Source of the DNA: JBFGCM01 sp041581135
GTDB taxonomy: Bacteria; Actinomycetota; Acidimicrobiia; Spongiisociales; UBA5794
Direction of reading: 5' to 3'
Assembly (NCBI GenBank): GCA_041581135.1
Contig: JBFGCM010000006.1
Coordinates: forward strand, 1-64,000
Length of the DNA stretch: 64,000 nucleotides
The notes below the pieces were generated by a model. That model did not search any database. It was given only the letters and a program-made list of their open reading frames with translations, and had not been told where the DNA came from. The number at the start of each line of letters is the position of its first letter. Positions within the stretch are counted from its first letter, which is position 1. This document shows, piece after piece, positions 36,481 to 43,815 of this stretch. Both the position numbers and the translations under genes were made by a program.

Positions 36481-37104
36481 CTATGACACGCCTCGTTCCC
36501 CGTCCGGGTCCCACTCGTAGTCGATCTGGCGGGCAGTGGCCGCGGCCAGGTCGCGACCCACGAGCCGATCGACCACATGCAGGGCCATCGCGATCCCCGA
36601 GGAGAGCCCGCCTGCCGTGATCACGTCGCCGGTGTCGACCCACTGCCGACCGGCGTCGCCGCCCGCTCCGACACGCTGCTCGAGTGCCGGTACGTCCTCC
36701 CAGTGGGTGGTGAAGGCACGCCCGTCGAGCATGCCGGCCTCGGCAAGCAGGAACGCACCGGTGCACACCGAGGTCGTCAGGGCACACGACCGTGACGCCC
36801 GTTCGATCGCAGCGATCAGCTCGGTCCGTGCCGCCACCTCGTCGATGGCGATGGCGCCGGGCACCACCAGGATGTCCACCGGCCCGAGGTCCCGAAACGT
36901 CGTGTCGGGGACCAGGCGGAGGCCGCCATACGCCGTCACCGGGTATGGCGTCAGCCCCACTGTGGTCATGGTGAAGGGAGGCGGCCGGCCTTGCCGCTCC
37001 GCCAGGCGAGAGGCCGTGAGGAACACCTCATACGGTCCGCCGACGTCCAGCAGATCCACGTCATCGAACACCACGATGGCCACGCGCACCTCACGGAGTC
37101 TCAC
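36481..37104 (-). CDS. DJ-1/PfpI-family protein (isonitrile-hydratase-like)
   Basis: The DJ-1/PfpI fold is visible from VAIVVFDDVDLLDVGGPYEVF, with the nucleophile elbow ALTTSVCTGAFLLAEAGML (Cys with a following T-G) and TAGGLSSGIAMALHVVDRLVG near the end, matching isonitrile hydratase/AraC-GATase1-like members without a DNA-binding domain. About 207 residues from GTG 37104; GTG at 37089 or 37083 are alternatives. A longer in-frame opening to 37236 would overlap the divergent glutamate dehydrogenase start. The gene lies 15 bp from adnA. Function unknown beyond the fold. Confidence 0.72.
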   Translation of the reverse strand: MRLREVRVAIVVFDDVDLLDVGGPYEVFLTASRLAERQGRPPPFTMTTVGLTPYPVTAYGGLRLVPDTTFRDLGPVDILVVPGAIAIDEVAARTELIAAIERASRSCALTTSVCTGAFLLAEAGMLDGRAFTTHWEDVPALEQRVGAGGDAGRQWVDTGDVITAGGLSSGIAMALHVVDRLVGRDLAAATARQIDYEWDPDGERGVS

Positions 37105-37204
37105 GGCTGGAGTGGTCCGGAGCAAGCGCAGGTCGTCGCGTTTTGGCGGCGCGCTGGGTATCGTGTTCTGCGGCCAGGCTTTCTGGTCACCCGCAGCGAC
37201 GGGA

Positions 37205-38494
37205 ATGGCGATGGCGTTCAGCATCAACGAGGGCAAGCTCCTCGAGTGGGAATCCCCGCTCTACCGGGAGGCGGTACGCCAGTTCGACCGGGTCGCAGAG
37301 CTGATGAACCTCGACCCCAACATCCACGAGCGGATGCGGACTCCACAGCGTGCGCTCTCGGTGGCGTTCCCGTTCCGTCGCGACGAGTACGCCGAGGTCG
37401 ACACCGTGTTCGGGTACCGGGTCCAGCACCTCCTCACGATGGGCCCCACCAAGGGGGGCATCCGGTTCGCCGGGGACGTCAACCTGGGCGAGGTGGCGGC
37501 GCTGGCCATGCTCATGACATGGAAGTGCGCCATCGTCGGTCTCCCGTTCGGTGGCGCCAAAGGTGGCGTGCGGGTCGAACCGGCCGGCCTGAGCCGAGCG
37601 GAGGTCCAGCGGGTGACCCGCCGGTACACCATGGAGATCATCAACTTCATCGGCCCCGACAAGGACATCCCGGCACCCGATCTCGGCACCAACGAGCACG
37701 TCATGGCGTGGATCATGGACACGTACTCGACGCACGTCGGCCACACCGAACCGGCGGTCGTCACCGGCAAGCCTCCGGCAATCGGCGGTTCGGTGGCTCG
37801 GCGCGAGGCGACCGGGAGGGGCTTGCTGAGCTTGCTGCCGCCGGCGGCGTCTCATGTCGGCCTCCAGATCGACGGCGCCCGAGTGGTGATCCAAGGATTC
37901 GGCAACGTCGGCCAGTACGCGGCCTTGGCGGCGGCCCAGATGGGATGCCGGGTGATTGCCGTTTCCGACGTCAGCGGCGCCCTCTACAACGACGCCGGAT
38001 TGGACATCCCGGCACTGATGAAGTGGACCGACACCCACGGCACGATCGAGGGATATTCCGATGCCGACGTGCTGGAACCGTCGGAGCTCTTCGGCCTCGA
38101 TTGCGAGGTGCTCGTGCCGGCCGCCGTCGGCGGGGTCATCACCAAGGCCAACGCCCCTGATGTGAAGGCGCGCATCATCCTCGAGGGCGCCAACGGACCG
38201 ACCACTGCCGATGCCGACGTCGTCCTCAACGAGAAGGGCGTGTTCATGGTCCCCGACGTCCTCGGGAACGCGGGAGGGGTGACCGTGTCCTACTTCGAGT
38301 GGGTGCAGGACCTGCAGAACTACTTCTGGTCGGAGTCCGAGATCGTCGCTCGGCTGCGGGAGATCATGAACCGGGCGTTCTCCGAGGTGCTCGACATCTC
38401 GCTCCGCGAGAAGGTGGACATGCGCACCGCCGCCTTGATCAAGGGCATCCGGCGCGTCACGGCCGCCAAGCTCGCTCGTGGTGTGTACCCCTGA
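37205..38494 (+). CDS. gdhA: Glutamate dehydrogenase (NAD(P)-dependent)
   Basis: The roughly 429-residue protein has GDH motifs: MGPTKGGIRFAGDVNLGEV, PFGGAKGGVRVEP with the catalytic Lys, PAPDLGTNEHVMAWI, IQGFGNVGQYAALAAAQMG as the Rossmann motif, and GANGPTTADADVVLNEKGV. Glutamate is interconverted with 2-oxoglutarate and ammonia; cofactor type is not decided by eye. ATG 37205 and 37211 are both possible; GGGA precedes. It is divergent from the DJ-1 gene across about 100 bp. The family could also include leucine/phenylalanine dehydrogenases, but GDH fits length and motifs. Confidence 0.9.
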   Translation: MAMAFSINEGKLLEWESPLYREAVRQFDRVAELMNLDPNIHERMRTPQRALSVAFPFRRDEYAEVDTVFGYRVQHLLTMGPTKGGIRFAGDVNLGEVAALAMLMTWKCAIVGLPFGGAKGGVRVEPAGLSRAEVQRVTRRYTMEIINFIGPDKDIPAPDLGTNEHVMAWIMDTYSTHVGHTEPAVVTGKPPAIGGSVARREATGRGLLSLLPPAASHVGLQIDGARVVIQGFGNVGQYAALAAAQMGCRVIAVSDVSGALYNDAGLDIPALMKWTDTHGTIEGYSDADVLEPSELFGLDCEVLVPAAVGGVITKANAPDVKARIILEGANGPTTADADVVLNEKGVFMVPDVLGNAGGVTVSYFEWVQDLQNYFWSESEIVARLREIMNRAFSEVLDISLREKVDMRTAALIKGIRRVTAAKLARGVYP

Positions 38495-38506
38495 ACCGAG
38501 GGGAAC

Positions 38507-39340
38507 TCAGCGAGCCGCCGTCCCGGCCAGGGCGGGTTCGTCCACCGGCTCCTCCTGCCAGGCCGGGCAGATCGCCTGGAACGAGCACCAGTCACACAGA
38601 CGGCTCACCCGAGCGGGGTAGTGGTCCCGTTCGATGGCACGGTTGATGGCATCCCACAGCGCCTGGACCTTCCGTTCGACGGCATCGAGCTGCGTATCGG
38701 TGACCGGGATCTCATAGACCGTCGGTCCGGTGAGGTACATGAGCTTGATCTTCGCCGGCGTGCGCCCGAGACGTTGCCGGATGAGCAGCGCGTAGATCTT
38801 GAGGGCGAAGAACGCCGGCAGCGCATACCGCTCCGGCGGCGCCTTGCCGGACTTGTAGTCGGTGATGACGAGCCCGTCGGGCCCTTCTTCCATCCGATCC
38901 AGAATGCCCCGTAGGGTCATGTCGCCCAGCTCTTCGAGCATGTCGAGCTCGCGATCGATGGGGTCGAACGCCTGGGGGTCCTCGATGGCGAAGTAGTTGG
39001 CGAGGAGCGTCAGGCTCTCGATTCCCCACTCTCGCTCTTCGTCGACGGTTGCGAACAGCTCGTTGAACTCGAGTTCCTTGAGCTCCATCCAGGCCTCGCG
39101 GAACAGGTCATACAGGGCGTCGGGGGTGCGCTTGGGGGCAGGTAGGTCGAACAAGCGCTGGAGGGCGAGGTGGGCAGTCGTCCCCCGTGCCTGATAGACG
39201 CTGGTGGGTTCAGGTAGCTTGTCGATGGCCCGGAACTTGAAGAGCTGCGGGCACGTCTTGAAGTCACTCGCCCTGCTGGGCGAGAGCGTGGCGAGCTCCG
39301 TCACCTCATCTGCTTCGTCGCAAGCCTCTGATCCATGCAT
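38507..39340 (-). CDS. RecB/Cas4-like Fe-S PD-(D/E)XK nuclease
   Basis: The 277-residue protein is a stand-alone nuclease of the type fused to AdnA/AdnB: SRASDFKTCPQLFKFRAID carries the first cluster Cys, LRGILDRMEEG and VITDYKSGKAPP the PD-(D/E)XK core, and CDWCSFQAICPAW the last three Cys. The organisation resembles Cas4, AddB-C-terminal and archaeal RecB-like exonucleases. No cas genes are present. ATG 39340 is chosen because a TATGAT box lies 6 nt upstream; the open frame to 39478 runs into the promoter region of the structured RNA. A possible third partner of end resection. Confidence 0.78.
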   Translation of the reverse strand: MHGSEACDEADEVTELATLSPSRASDFKTCPQLFKFRAIDKLPEPTSVYQARGTTAHLALQRLFDLPAPKRTPDALYDLFREAWMELKELEFNELFATVDEEREWGIESLTLLANYFAIEDPQAFDPIDRELDMLEELGDMTLRGILDRMEEGPDGLVITDYKSGKAPPERYALPAFFALKIYALLIRQRLGRTPAKIKLMYLTGPTVYEIPVTDTQLDAVERKVQALWDAINRAIERDHYPARVSRLCDWCSFQAICPAWQEEPVDEPALAGTAAR

Positions 39341-39346
39341 GAGCCG

Positions 39347-39352
39347 ATCATA
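39347..39352 (-). promoter_or_regulatory. Leaderless -10 box (TATGAT) of the Cas4-like nuclease
   Basis: On the minus strand TATGAT ends 6 nt before the ATG at 39340. A 10-bp perfect palindrome CACACGTGTG at 39374-39383 lies just upstream, between this promoter and the divergent RNA promoter, and might serve either. Confidence 0.5.
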
Positions 39353-39397
39353 CGTGACCACCCCGACAAAAACCACACGTGTGTAACTTTCGAGTGG

Positions 39398-39472
39398 TCG
39401 CGAAAACAAATACTGAGTCGCGAAAACGAAGTATGGCTTTGGGTTGACGGTGCCTGGTTCCGGACGTACCTT
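39398..39472 (+). promoter_or_regulatory. Structured-RNA promoter 1 with two TCGCGAAAAC boxes
   Basis: Two copies of TCGCGAAAAC begin at 39398 and 39418, exactly 20 bp apart. TTGACG at 39444-39449 is followed after 17 bp by TACCTT at 39467-39472. The -35 begins 26 bp after the second box. The same arrangement, with the same 20- and 26-bp spacings, recurs at 42434-42509. The boxes look like a binding site for a factor on one face of the helix; its identity is unknown. Confidence 0.7.
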
Positions 39473-39477
39473 TCCCA

Positions 39478-39750
39478 CGCTTCACCGGATCGCAAGATCT
39501 GGAGAAGTCGGGCCCGCCGGGTTTGTCCCCTCGGGGACCGGCCAAGAGGCTCTTCGGAGTCACTTGGTCGCCCGGTAGGCCCACGACCGAATGTGAGGGC
39601 TTCGGCCCATACGATCGGTTATCGGAGCGGGCGCAAGCCCGTTTCGAACCGCCTTCGGAAAACGGACCCGCAAGGGAAACCGGATCTGGAGGCAAAGAAG
39701 CCCCGAGAGGGCGGAGGCTCCGGCCAAAGCTTTCTCGGGGTTTCTCTTTG
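39478..39750 (+). ncRNA. Candidate structured RNA 1
   Basis: From a predicted start near 39478 to the terminal hairpin the strand shows a chain of short stems with stable tetraloops. CCGGATC/GATCTGG with GCAA loop spans 39485-39502. CCAAG-A-GGCTC/UUCG/GAGTC-A-CTTGG spans 39542-39567, two 5-bp stems around an A/A mismatch. GGGC/UUCG/GCCC spans 39597-39608, CGGGC/GCAA/GCCCG 39628-39641, CCC/GCAA/GGG 39667-39676. GTCCCC/GGGGAC at 39525-39538 is another stem. No convincing protein frame fits. It matches no class I can name (not RNase P, tmRNA, 6S or SRP RNA by eye). The 5' end is inferred from the promoter. Confidence 0.62.
39693..39750 (+). terminator. Long terminal hairpin of structured RNA 1
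   Basis: CCCCGAGA at 39701-39708 pairs perfectly with TCTCGGGG at 39733-39740. The stem extends through AAG/TTT and CAAAG/CTTTG (39693-39697 with 39746-39750) with a 2-nt bulge. TTTCTCTTTGTTCCC follows. A nested CGGAG/CTCCG stem lies in the loop. Confidence 0.58.
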
Positions 39751-40069
39751 TTCCCTTCTGGGGCCGCTCGAGCCACGGAAGCGCCAACCGGCTATTGAGG
39801 TGGGCGTGTCACGAAGACGGCAGTGTTGCGCGCTTCGAGACCGTGTAGGTGTCCCGCCGACTTGGCGCCCTCGAGTTGGTGGGCTTGGTGGTTCGGTGGC
39901 GATGGGGGGGCGTGGGCGCCGGCTCGTGGCCGTGGAGGCAACGGGACCGTCACGGGCACGGAGCCAGCCGACGGACGCGACCGTTGGGGTAGCTTGAGAT
40001 CCTCCAGTAGCGGGCAACGCCGGCCCTCCTCACTCAACCGGCAGTATCGCGATCGAGTCTGAGGATCAC
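39751..40069. other. Stretch without a recognisable gene
   Basis: Between structured RNA 1 and the hydrolase gene no convincing frame, tRNA or repeat is seen. The last bases before 40070 (TGAGGATCAC) give a modest ribosome site for the next gene. Confidence 0.4.
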
Positions 40070-40873
40070 ATGAGCTGTGTCACACCAACAGACATCGAGG
40101 GTTTCGATTCCTATGAGCTCGGGTCGAGGGGCGACCGGCGTCGCGTCTACACCAGGGGTGGTCCTGATCGGCCGGCGGTCGTGCTGCTGCACGAGCTCCC
40201 GGGGATGGTCGAGGAGTGCATCGAGCTGGCACGACACCTGAGTGACCCTCATGACGGCCACGATGGATACCAGGTGCACATGCCGCTGCTGTTTGGGACA
40301 CCTGGTGAATCCGAGAATCCTCTCAACATGCTCCGGTACGGGTGGTGCATGCGCAAGGAGATCTACCTCTTCAAGGCAGGAGTGACGAGCCCGATCACTG
40401 CCTGGTTGGCCCGTCTAGTCCGGGAAGCGTCCACCCGTTCGGGATCCGAGCGGGTGGCAGTGATAGGGATGTGCCTGACCGGTGGCCTGGTATTCGGACT
40501 CCTCACCCAGACCAATGTCCGTGCCGTGGTCGCCAGCCAGCCGTCTGCTCCGTTTGGCGTGTTCTCGAGGAGCAAGAAGAAGAACGTGGGCCTGTCCGAG
40601 AAGGATCGCCGTGAGAACTTCGACTCGTCCACGCCGATCCTGGCGCTTCGGTATCGCGATGATTGGCGCTGCCCCCGGCTCAAGATGGAGGGTCTGGCTG
40701 AAGCCGCTGGGGTGTCGCTTCCCGAGCCGCCTGACAACGCCATCCAAGACGTGCAAGTGGGGAACATCCGGGTGATCGACATTCCGGGGAGTGATCACGC
40801 GGTTCTCACGCTCGCACTCCACGATGACACCTACGCGAAGGTGCGGGAATTCCTCTGGGACCATTTGCAGTGA
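40070..40873 (+). CDS. Dienelactone-hydrolase-family alpha/beta hydrolase
   Basis: The 267-residue protein has the fold elements VVLLHELPGM, VAVIGMCLTGGLVFGLL (nucleophile elbow with Cys, as in dienelactone hydrolase) and IPGSDHAVLTLALH with the catalytic His. Asp in the LALRYRDDWRCP region may be the third triad member. Length and elbow fit dienelactone-hydrolase-like proteins, which are a broad group with many substrates. It sits between the structured RNAs and is on the same strand, but nothing links it to them. Confidence 0.75.
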   Translation: MSCVTPTDIEGFDSYELGSRGDRRRVYTRGGPDRPAVVLLHELPGMVEECIELARHLSDPHDGHDGYQVHMPLLFGTPGESENPLNMLRYGWCMRKEIYLFKAGVTSPITAWLARLVREASTRSGSERVAVIGMCLTGGLVFGLLTQTNVRAVVASQPSAPFGVFSRSKKKNVGLSEKDRRENFDSSTPILALRYRDDWRCPRLKMEGLAEAAGVSLPEPPDNAIQDVQVGNIRVIDIPGSDHAVLTLALHDDTYAKVREFLWDHLQ

Positions 40874-41016
40874 GCACCCGGTGAACAACACCAGAGCCCT
40901 CGTGGAAGCGCGGCGGCTGCCGCGCATCTGAAAGCGAGGCCCGTGGGGCCGATGCGATCTGGCATCTGGAAGGCACACCGAGGGCCGACCGATCTGAGTG
41001 AGAGGCTCCCACCCGA

Positions 41017-41022
41017 TAGGCT
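41017..41022 (+). promoter_or_regulatory. Leaderless-type -10 box (TAGGCT)
   Basis: TAGGCT lies 6 nt before the ATG at 41029, with no ribosome site between them. Confidence 0.4.
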
Positions 41023-41028
41023 GCGCCG

Positions 41029-41769
41029 ATGGACGTATACGGGCGGGTCAACATCCTCGACGGGCGGGCGGTCCGGCTTTCGCGCGGCGACGTGTCGACC
41101 GCCATCTCGTTGGAGGCCGATCCGGTCGCCCGGGCCCAAGGCTGGGTCGCCAAGGGTGTGCACCGGCTGCTGATCGTCGACCTGGATGCCGCCGCCTTCG
41201 GGAACTACGCGAACCGGGATTTGATCGGGCGTCTCATCAGGGAGGTGGACGTGCCGGTCTTGGCCGCCGGTGGCATCCGGTCGGTGGCGGAGGCGGAGCG
41301 GATGCTGGCGGCGGGGGCGTGGCGGGTGGCCATGGGTACGGCTGCCATCATCGATCAGCACATGACCTGGGACCTGTGCCGCGATCATCCGGGTCGGATC
41401 GTCATCAGCCTCGACCTCAAACCGACCGAAGAGCTGGTCATCCGGGGCTGGAAAGAGGGCAGCGGCAAGTTCCTCGAGGAGGCGCTCATCGAGTTGTCCG
41501 CCGCCGGAGCGGCCGGGTACCTCATCACCGAAGCGGGACGGGACGCGCTCATGGAGCCGCCGAACCACAGCTTCCTCGAGATGGCCCTGAGCTCGGCAAG
41601 CGGCGACGGCGAAGTGATCGCTGCGGGCGGGGTGCGCAACCTGGCCGATCTCGAGGCATTGCGCGCCATCGAGGTCGACGGTCGCAAGCTCGCCGGCGTC
41701 GTCGTCGGCCGCGAGGTCACCGAGGGTCGTTTCACCATCGAACAGGCCGTGGCCCTCATCCAGGGGTGA
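41029..41769 (+). CDS. HisA/PriA-like phosphoribosyl isomerase
   Basis: The 246-residue protein is a (beta/alpha)8 barrel of the HisA/HisF superfamily. GRAVRLSRGDV is the first phosphate half-loop, GVHRLLIVDLDAAAF the early Asp-bearing strand, VPVLAAGGIRSVAEAERMLAAGAWRVAMGTAAI the middle repeat (quoted in parts VPVLAAGGIRSV and WRVAMGTAAI), and VIAAGGVRNLADLEAL with LAGVVVGREV the second phosphate-binding half. HisA or PriA would isomerise ProFAR in histidine synthesis. It stands outside any his operon, so a paralogue with other substrate is possible. Confidence 0.7.
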   Translation: MDVYGRVNILDGRAVRLSRGDVSTAISLEADPVARAQGWVAKGVHRLLIVDLDAAAFGNYANRDLIGRLIREVDVPVLAAGGIRSVAEAERMLAAGAWRVAMGTAAIIDQHMTWDLCRDHPGRIVISLDLKPTEELVIRGWKEGSGKFLEEALIELSAAGAAGYLITEAGRDALMEPPNHSFLEMALSSASGDGEVIAAGGVRNLADLEALRAIEVDGRKLAGVVVGREVTEGRFTIEQAVALIQG

Positions 41770-41840
41770 TCGCGGCTTGTCGCGGCACCACGGGCATCTA
41801 CGGTCTTGCCAAGGACGTATCTATCCGCCGAGTTGCGCCA

Positions 41841-41867
41841 GGCCTTGGTTCCGATTTCTCCAAGGCC
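41841..41867 (+). terminator. Hairpin after the HisA-like gene
   Basis: GGCCTTGG at 41841-41848 pairs perfectly with CCAAGGCC at 41860-41867 around TTCCGATTTCT, followed by CCTTCCTCG. It sits between the HisA-like and VOC genes. Confidence 0.48.
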
Positions 41868-41918
41868 CCTTCCTCGCTGACCTCTAGCGTTGGGGGCAGG
41901 CGAGCAAAGGAGCACTCG

Positions 41919-42326
41919 GTGTCATCGACGGTCATTCCCACGTTCCGCTACAAGAACGCCAAGGCAGCGATCGACTTCCTCACCCAGGCATTCGGCTTCA
42001 CCGCGCAGGCCGTGCACGCAGAAGGGGAGACCGTCGTCCACGCACAACTGGTGCACGGCACCGGGATGATCATGCTCGGGACAGACACTGAGGACGAGTG
42101 GGGCTCGAACGTGACGACCCCCGACGAGGCTTCCAGACCTGCCGGCGCCGTCTACGTGATCGTCCCCGACGTGCATGCTCATGCTGCGGCGGCACGCGTT
42201 GCAGGGGCCGAGATCATCATGGAGCCCGAGGCCCAGGACTACGGGGGCCACAACTATGCCGCGAAGGATCCGGAGGGGTACATCTGGAGCTTCGGGGACT
42301 ACGACCCCTGGGCCGATACCGCATGA
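41919..42326 (+). CDS. VOC (glyoxalase/bleomycin-resistance fold) protein
   Basis: The 135-residue protein has the VOC betaalphabetabetabeta pattern: IPTFRYKNAKAAIDFLTQAF at the start, VHAQLVHGTGMIMLG, VYVIVPDVHAHAAAARVAGA and YAAKDPEGYIWSFGDYDPW at the end. Such proteins bind a metal (His/Glu in the beta strands) and act in isomerisation, drug binding or glyoxal detoxification; many in this subgroup are called PhnB-like with unknown role. GTG 41919 follows AAAGGAG with a 7-nt gap. The longer open frame upstream is the shadow of the HisA-like gene. Confidence 0.8.
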   Translation: MSSTVIPTFRYKNAKAAIDFLTQAFGFTAQAVHAEGETVVHAQLVHGTGMIMLGTDTEDEWGSNVTTPDEASRPAGAVYVIVPDVHAHAAAARVAGAEIIMEPEAQDYGGHNYAAKDPEGYIWSFGDYDPWADTA

Positions 42327-42433
42327 GGCGGCGGGTGGGGCAGGCGAGAGCAGCGCCGAACGGGTCCTTGGGACCCGTCGGGACCACCATGCTCGCGCCG
42401 CCGCGAGGCGTCACAAGACGTTCGATTCCTCAG

Positions 42434-42509
42434 TCGCGAAAGTTCTTCTTGAGTCGCGAAAACGAAATACGAATATGGCTTGACGCTGGCATCCGCGACC
42501 CGGTACCTT
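42434..42509 (+). promoter_or_regulatory. Structured-RNA promoter 2 with two TCGCGAAA boxes
   Basis: TCGCGAAAGT at 42434-42443 and TCGCGAAAAC at 42454-42463 are 20 bp apart. TTGACG at 42480-42485 begins 26 bp after the second box start. TACCTT at 42504-42509 follows after 18 bp, against 17 in promoter 1. A TATGGCTT motif just before the -35 is shared with promoter 1. Confidence 0.7.
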
Positions 42510-42514
42510 TCCGG

Positions 42515-42895
42515 AGTCGCTGGGAAGGGAAACCGCCCCAGCGGAACTCGAAGGCCCGAAAGGGTCGGCGGGGCTCGCCCGGCCCGCAAGGGGCGGGGAG
42601 TGGTCCCGGAACATGCCGCAGCCCGAAAGGGAGGCGGAGCGCCCCGAAAGGGGGCGGCCGGGGTGGCCCTTCGGGGAGACCTCGGGCGCAGAACGGATCG
42701 GTTGACCCCGGGCTTCGGCTCGAGGTCGGCACCTCGGAGACGGGCTTCGGCCCGAGCTGCGAGAGTCGAACCGGCCGCAAGGCTGGTTGGACGCTCCCGG
42801 AGGGATATCACCCGAGAGGGTGAGGGAACCAAAAGGGAATAGGGAACACCCCGAGAGGGCACGAGCTTCGGCAACCGGCTCCCTCGGGGTTTCCC
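42515..42895 (+). ncRNA. Candidate structured RNA 2
   Basis: The body holds many short stems with GNRA or UUCG loops. GGCCC/GAAA/GGGTC spans 42553-42566, CCC/GCAA/GGG 42583-42592, CCC/GAAA/GGG 42622-42631, CGCCCC/GAAA/GGGGGCG 42640-42656. CCC/UUCG/GGG spans 42667-42676, CGGGC/UUCG/GCTCG 42709-42722 inside a GACC/GGTC clamp, CGGGC/UUCG/GCCCG 42741-42754. AACCGGCC/GCAA/GGCTGGTT spans 42769-42788 and TCACCC/GAGA/GGGTGA 42808-42823. Its order of stems differs from RNA 1, and only the promoter and end hairpin are clearly alike, so the two are relatives rather than copies. The 5' end is inferred. Confidence 0.62.
42842..42895 (+). terminator. Long terminal hairpin of structured RNA 2
   Basis: GGGAA-c-ACCCCGAG at 42842-42855 pairs with CTCGGGGTTTCCC at 42883-42895 with one bulged C. 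The stem consumes the T-run, and GCGTCTTGGG follows. It shares the CCCCGAGAGGGC block with RNA 1. Confidence 0.5.
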
Positions 42896-43102
42896 GCGTC
42901 TTGGGCCCGATGAGGCTCGACGTTTCAATCTTGGCCGACCGAGCGGGCCCGGCGCCGCCTCCCATTGAGCACCGGCATCCATTTCAGGACACGAACGACA
43001 CCGGACGAGTCGCCACGTTCGTCATCGACTCCCACGCCGGGCGATCCACCAGAGGTCCTCGGACGTCGGCGAACAAACCCTCTCAGCTGTGGGCGCTTCG
43101 GG
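42896..43102. other. Short stretch without a gene
   Basis: Between structured RNA 2 and the minus-strand unknown gene I see nothing I can support. The 3' flank of RNA 2 runs directly toward the stop codon of that gene. Confidence 0.35.
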
Positions 43103-43663
43103 CTAGGTCACGATGATTGGGAAGAATCCACGGTCGTAGGCGTCACCAACATCGTGGAAGTCGCCCCGAAAGACACATGAATTACCGAAGTATGTCGTTG
43201 CGGGGACTCCAGCGGGGATCTCGATGGCAAGGGAGACGTTCTCAGTAGCGCCGGTCGTCACCGTCAGGCCTTCCACATCGGGCGGTCCTCCGGCGGGAGG
43301 GAATCGGGGATCGGCCGTTGAGAATGCCGCCCCGAGATCCGAGATCGGATTGGCCGGACCCACCCATGCCTGGACATGGATTCGCGACCGGTCGAAGGGA
43401 TCGGGATTGTGGATGCCGACGGTATACGAGATCGTGTCGCCGGCTGTCCGCACGCCGGTCCAGGACTGATACACGATCATCGGTGACTTGGCTCGGCCCA
43501 TCTTTCGCATGAGCTCGTGGTCGTCGGGTGCACTGAAGGCGAGCCCCCTCCGTGCTGCCTTCTTGCGCTCCCGTTCGATCCGCGACCTGAGCTGCCTGAG
43601 CGGGTCCTTAGGCCGTGAACGCTGCCCTGCACCTCGCGAGGGTTTGGCGGGCTGCTTGGCCAT
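43103..43663 (-). CDS. Unknown protein with charged N-terminus and beta-sandwich-like C-terminus
   Basis: I do not recognise this 186-residue protein. The first 45 residues are rich in Lys/Arg/Ser (MAKQPAKPSRGAGQRSRPKD), then a region of alternating hydrophobic residues reads like an Ig- or CARDB-type sandwich (SYTVGIHNPDPFDRSRIHV, VSLAIEIPAGVPATTYFGNS). There is no signal peptide. The start at ATG 43663 has a strong AAGGAGG site 6 nt upstream. It is convergent with the structured RNA 2 unit and divergent from the PH-domain gene; no link to either can be shown. Confidence 0.6.
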   Translation of the reverse strand: MAKQPAKPSRGAGQRSRPKDPLRQLRSRIERERKKAARRGLAFSAPDDHELMRKMGRAKSPMIVYQSWTGVRTAGDTISYTVGIHNPDPFDRSRIHVQAWVGPANPISDLGAAFSTADPRFPPAGGPPDVEGLTVTTGATENVSLAIEIPAGVPATTYFGNSCVFRGDFHDVGDAYDRGFFPIIVT

Positions 43664-43815
43664 GGCAAACCTCCTTGCTGAACCTCTGCGACCGTCACGG
43701 GACGACCGAGCCAAGCCTACGCCTCCACGCCATGGCGCCCACACCTCTCCGGCCGGCCCGAGTGCCGCCTCATCCGCCGAATCCGCCACGGGCCCGGCGG
43801 GCCCGGCACTGCGGA

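Noticed and set aside
38507..39340. Cas4 as evidence of CRISPR
   Set aside because: No repeats with regular spacing and no cas1, cas2 or effector gene are present in the window.
39523..39798. 91-residue open frame inside structured RNA 1
   Set aside because: Composition is Arg/Pro/Gly-rich like a shadow frame, it has no ribosome site, and it crosses the hairpins and the terminal stem.
42760..42790. tRNA-like TTCGAC/GGTTCGAC sequence in RNA 2, minus strand
   Set aside because: No acceptor stem, D arm or anticodon arm fits around it, and the bases are used in the 8-bp GCAA hairpin of the plus strand.
42480..42842. 120-residue open frame inside structured RNA 2
   Set aside because: It would start within the -35 box itself and is low-complexity Arg/Gly/Ala; the region is better explained as folded RNA.
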